64,000 nt of DNA from Nageia nagi (lineage: Eukaryota; Pinophyta): positions 108,438,001-108,502,000 of the forward strand of contig JBITNC010000001.1 in NCBI GenBank assembly GCA_050084985.1, written 5' to 3'. Positions 60,960 through 64,000 of this stretch are shown here, piece after piece; within the stretch, counting starts at the first letter, position 1; every line of letters starts with the position of its first letter. The notes under the pieces were generated by a model. It was given only the letters and a program-made list of their open reading frames with translations. It made no database searches and had not been told where the DNA came from. The translations under genes and the position numbers were made by a program.

Positions 60960-62760
60960 CTTGTAGGATCATAAGGAGTTGATCCAAGGCAAGCTTATGA
61001 GGAATACAATTTTAGATTTGGTCTAATCCTTCTTGTGAACTTAGTAATTAGATGATATTTTAGATCGATGTGGGTTAGGGGAGCTTGCATACATAGGAAT
61101 AGTACAAGTAGATACTCCTCTTTTCATTACATTAGCTGAGATATGGGATCAAGATTGCTTCTCATTTCACCTTCCCATCAATGAAATGATAGTAACTTTG
61201 GAGAATGTGTACTGAATCTAAGGTATACACATCAAGGGTGGCTTGGTATATCAGCATGAGATGAGGGATGATAACACTCATGGGGCTGAGTGTTTATAGT
61301 TGATCAAATTAGATGACCATGAATGGGATCACCAGTTGGTGCAACTTGTAGAGGGCTATAGGTATGTTGAAGTAGGGAGACACCTAAGGCTACATGTAGT
61401 GTCTATTATTACCACCTATCTATGTCTCAATAAAATCCATTAATCTTTTCCTCTCATGATGACATGGATAGTATGAGAGATATGCACTCAAGGGTGACAA
61501 TTTATGTGGGGGCTAGTAGTACTGGCATAGCTTTATAGGGATTTGTATTCATTCATCAATGTTGACAAGGTCAACATGATGATTGCTCATGTTGGTCTCC
61601 TACAAGTTTGGTCCTATGATTACATCTCAGTTATCAGGCTAGGGGGAGTACAAAGGGTGAGAGATGACCCAATAGATGTGGCCCTAGCATGTTGGACTAG
61701 CCCATTAGGTAGATGTAGGCCTCCTTGATCCATGGAGGTAAGGGGAGGGACATTGCTACATTAATTATGTGTGGCATGAGGATGCTCATCATTTAGAATG
61801 GGTGAGGCAAACCCACTTCTTCCAAACCAATTGAAAGATAATGGAGCCATATCATCCAAAGTAGGTGTTGAGATAGTTTGAGATACAATAGTTGATCCCA
61901 ATAGTGCTCCTAGTGTACTGATGGTACATAATGGAGAGAGACATTATTGAAAGTGTTTAGGATATGCCAATGTGGATGGTAGTTCTAGAGCCACTGGTAG
62001 AAGATGTTGCTATGGAAGTAGCCATGGCTCTTGGGGTTGCCCTTGATTATGTAGCATGGTGAATCTTTGGGCTTGGATGAGTCAAATAGTAAAAGTGATG
62101 ATGTGGTGATCCCACCATCAGATAAGGAGGATCAAATGAATGTAGATAATACTATCCATGATGAGCCTCCACCAGTAGGGTGACTAGAGGTGCTAGCAGC
62201 AGTTGCTTTTGCTCTAGGTAAGAAAGATTCTACTCATAGTGCTTCATAATTTTCAAATTTTAAATGTAGCTAATGAAAGAATAACTTGCATTATGTATGA
62301 TATGATAGGGGTGTTATATGCATAGTTAGCATCCATGGAGGCTAAGCTAGCTAGATTGAGGTTGATGGAGGTTGAGTTGATATGTGTCCAATTATTGGAG
62401 GCATATTTAGCTATAGTGAGGGCTACATTTGTGACACAAGATGTAGAGGTGGCTTCACTATCCCAAATAGTAAAGGGTATCCAGGATAGGCTCACCATGC
62501 CTCCACTAAATCAATACTGGGCATTCATGCAAATTTAGCATGATCAAATTATAACTCAGGTTCTAGATATATCTAGACTATAGGCCAAGTATACAAGGGC
62601 CAAGATGCTTTTAGAGGCTCATGGACTCATGATGAGTGATATCTTGGGTGGAGTCTCCATTTCTAGAGCTAGTAGTAGTGGGAGGGGAGTACACTATAGG
62701 AGTGAGACATCTAGATATGGTACTAGTTCCCACCCATAGTGGTGGATGTTGTAGGGCTAA
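60960..62760 (+). pseudogene. Plant mobile domain (PMD) pseudogene, antisense to Tat-like element 3
   Basis: The plus strand reads ILDRCGLGELAYIGIVQVDT, then PLFITLAEIWDQDCFSFHLP, INEMIVTLENVY, stop, I, stop, GIHIKGGLVYQ (61045-61255). This is the PMD signature: a hydrophobic start, L--LVERW-PET-TFHLP-GEMT-TL-DV--LLGLP--G-P. Further on are GGVQRVRDDP and LLQVWSYDYISVIRL (61600-61640), the W-[YE]-x-hydrophobic part of the domain. A coiled, Leu-rich tail follows (MEAKLARLRLMEVELICVQL, open frame 62335-62538). The PMD occurs in MAIN/MAIL proteins and in mobile elements, including antisense frames of Tat retrotransposons. Stops are frequent. A GTAAGA at 62219 and a CATAG near 62327 may bound an intron. 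Confidence 0.75.
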
Positions 62761-62807
62761 GGCCCATGTATACCTATTTTTTCCCAAATTTTGATTTTGA
62801 TTTTGAA

Positions 62808-62826
62808 ATATATATATATATATATA
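62808..62826. repeat. Short (AT)n microsatellite
   Basis: An AT run of about 19 bp just after the PMD tail. Confidence 0.85.
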
Positions 62827-62829
62827 AGA

Positions 62830-63700
62830 CCCATTTGGCAAACTTAATACTCTATTTTTTATATTTATCTTATATTTAAATGGTTGACATTGGAAACACA
62901 CATAGGCACAATGAAATCTAAAAACTAACTCATTAATAGTAAAACTAGCTAAACATGCATACATTATGTTATGTACAACTGATAGCAACCATAAGACATA
63001 CACACAAACTGAAATGACACACAACTTGAAGGAACCAAGATACCTTGGAGAAACTAGTAAAGGTTAGAAGGATGTATGTGAGCATAGATATCATGACAAA
63101 ACACCTAGGATCATCCTAGAGATAGGGCACATTATTTAGTATAATAAAAAGTGAATTTTAAACATTCTATCTTGGGAAAACCATAGCACTAACACCCTAC
63201 CATAGAGATAGTAGGGCATTGGCACCATGCATAGAGAGGAGTTGTATCCCCAGATTATGGACATAGGAAGACAAGATGGATACAAAGAAGAAAAATCATT
63301 GGACTGGTGAACACATAAAATAGGAAAGAAAAAAGACATAAAAATTCCCTAGCTACTAATATACACTAATTATGATGTCAAAAAGAGCTTAACAAATAAC
63401 TTTATGTACCTAGGGAGTTTTGCTCACCCAAATTCACTTTTTAGAGGTAGGGAAAAAAATAGGCACTTTTGTACTACTCATCCCCATGTTGTTAGCACTT
63501 TGAAAGCAAGAATACATGTCATTGGAACCATGCCTTTTGATTTCATTCTTATTCCTATTTGGAGGAGGATGCCTATATGTATGAATGTTAGTTGAAAAAT
63601 AATGTAAATTATGGGAAATACTTACTATACCGATGCACCCTCAAGATTATGAAGATGGTAGGGGATTATTGAATACCCTAGATGTGTATTATTTGGATGT
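62830..63700. other. No gene recognised
   Basis: AT-rich spacer between the PMD pseudogene and the gag fragment. By position it should hold pol of Tat-like element 3, but I see no pol motif on the minus strand. Confidence 0.5.
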
Positions 63701-63711
63701 ATAGGTCCTAT

Positions 63712-64000
63712 CTATGCAGCTAGTTTTTGATCCATCCTAATTGCTCTATTATCAATGAAAGTTTGTATAAGGTAACAAAGTATCCTGTAATCTTGAGTTA
63801 GATGACTAGGTACCCTATGATAATTGCAAAATTCATCATAGTGAAAATTTTTAGGCACACCATTAGTAAACTTAGGTTCAACAATAGGAGGCAATTTGAT
63901 TAGTTCCTCATCTAATAATACACTCAGAATATTATCAATAGTATTATTCAAAGGGGTATATTGGTGAGTATGTTTGGGTGGAGAACTACCTCATTTTTAA
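63712..64000 (-). pseudogene. Tat-like gag C-terminal fragment, runs off the window
   Basis: The minus-strand frame reads NTIDNILSVLLDEELIKLPP, IVEPKFTNGVPKNFHYDEFC, NYHRVPSHLTQDYRIL and LIQTFIDNRAI. This fits the end of Gag in the Tat/Athila group, with its modified zinc knuckle (C-x2-H-x4-H-x4-C). The last Cys is Tyr here. Upstream, in another frame, VVLHPNILTNIPL at 63960-63998 continues the protein, so there is a frameshift near 63951. The ATG at 63951 is internal. Confidence 0.8.

Noticed and set aside
62611-63024. 137-codon open frame on the minus strand
   Set aside because: It overlaps the PMD tail and an AT microsatellite, and its translation has no recognisable domain.

Overview
This window looks like plant nuclear DNA, most likely from a large, repeat-rich seed-plant genome. 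A gymnosperm such as a conifer is my best inference. The evidence is direct: plant-type LTR retrotransposons of several lineages, initiator-Met-tRNA primer sites (TGGTATCAGAGC type), remnants of PLS-type pentatricopeptide repeat (PPR) genes and a plant mobile domain (PMD). I found no intact cellular gene, rRNA, tRNA or CRISPR array. The sequence is AT-rich and poor in CpG. Almost every coding stretch is broken.

Layout. 0-6.3 kb: a broken Ty3-gypsy gag (44-1170) is interrupted by a young Ty1-copia insertion (1171-4461). Its 249-bp LTRs differ at one base, its 5-bp target duplication is perfect, and gag-protease is missing. Gypsy resumes with an integrase tail (4593-4895), followed by two tandem-repeat arrays. 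6.3-11 kb: AT-rich DNA with nothing recognised. 11-13.3 kb and 23-26.6 kb: PPR-derived repeats in both orientations, split by a minus-strand Tat-type gypsy element (13285-23040). That element has recognisable LTRs, gag, protease, RT, archaeal-type RNase H and integrase. A (CA)75 microsatellite sits at 24083-24232.

27.1-39.0 kb: a second minus-strand Tat-type pol is split in its RNase H region by a plus-strand SIRE/Maximus-like copia element (29272-37605, LTRs about 2 kb). 40.3-52.8 kb: a minus-strand chromovirus with a chromodomain and an unusually long left LTR (about 4.7 kb). Its right LTR is cut short. 53.0-57.9 kb: a solo-like LTR, a 0.9-kb segment with a PPT at one end and a PBS at the other, and an AT-rich tandem array. 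57.9-64 kb: part of a third Tat-like element on the minus strand, with a PPT, a 191-bp tandem array, an antisense PMD pseudogene and a gag fragment that runs off the right edge.

The elements do not form an operon or pathway. They record nested insertion and decay. The relative order can be read in three places: copia 1 landed in an already existing gypsy; Tat 1 landed in PPR-derived DNA; copia 2 landed in Tat 2. The most unusual items are the very young but gag-less copia copy, the antisense PMD next to a satellite-like 3' UTR array, the 4.7-kb LTR, and the PPR-derived repeats.
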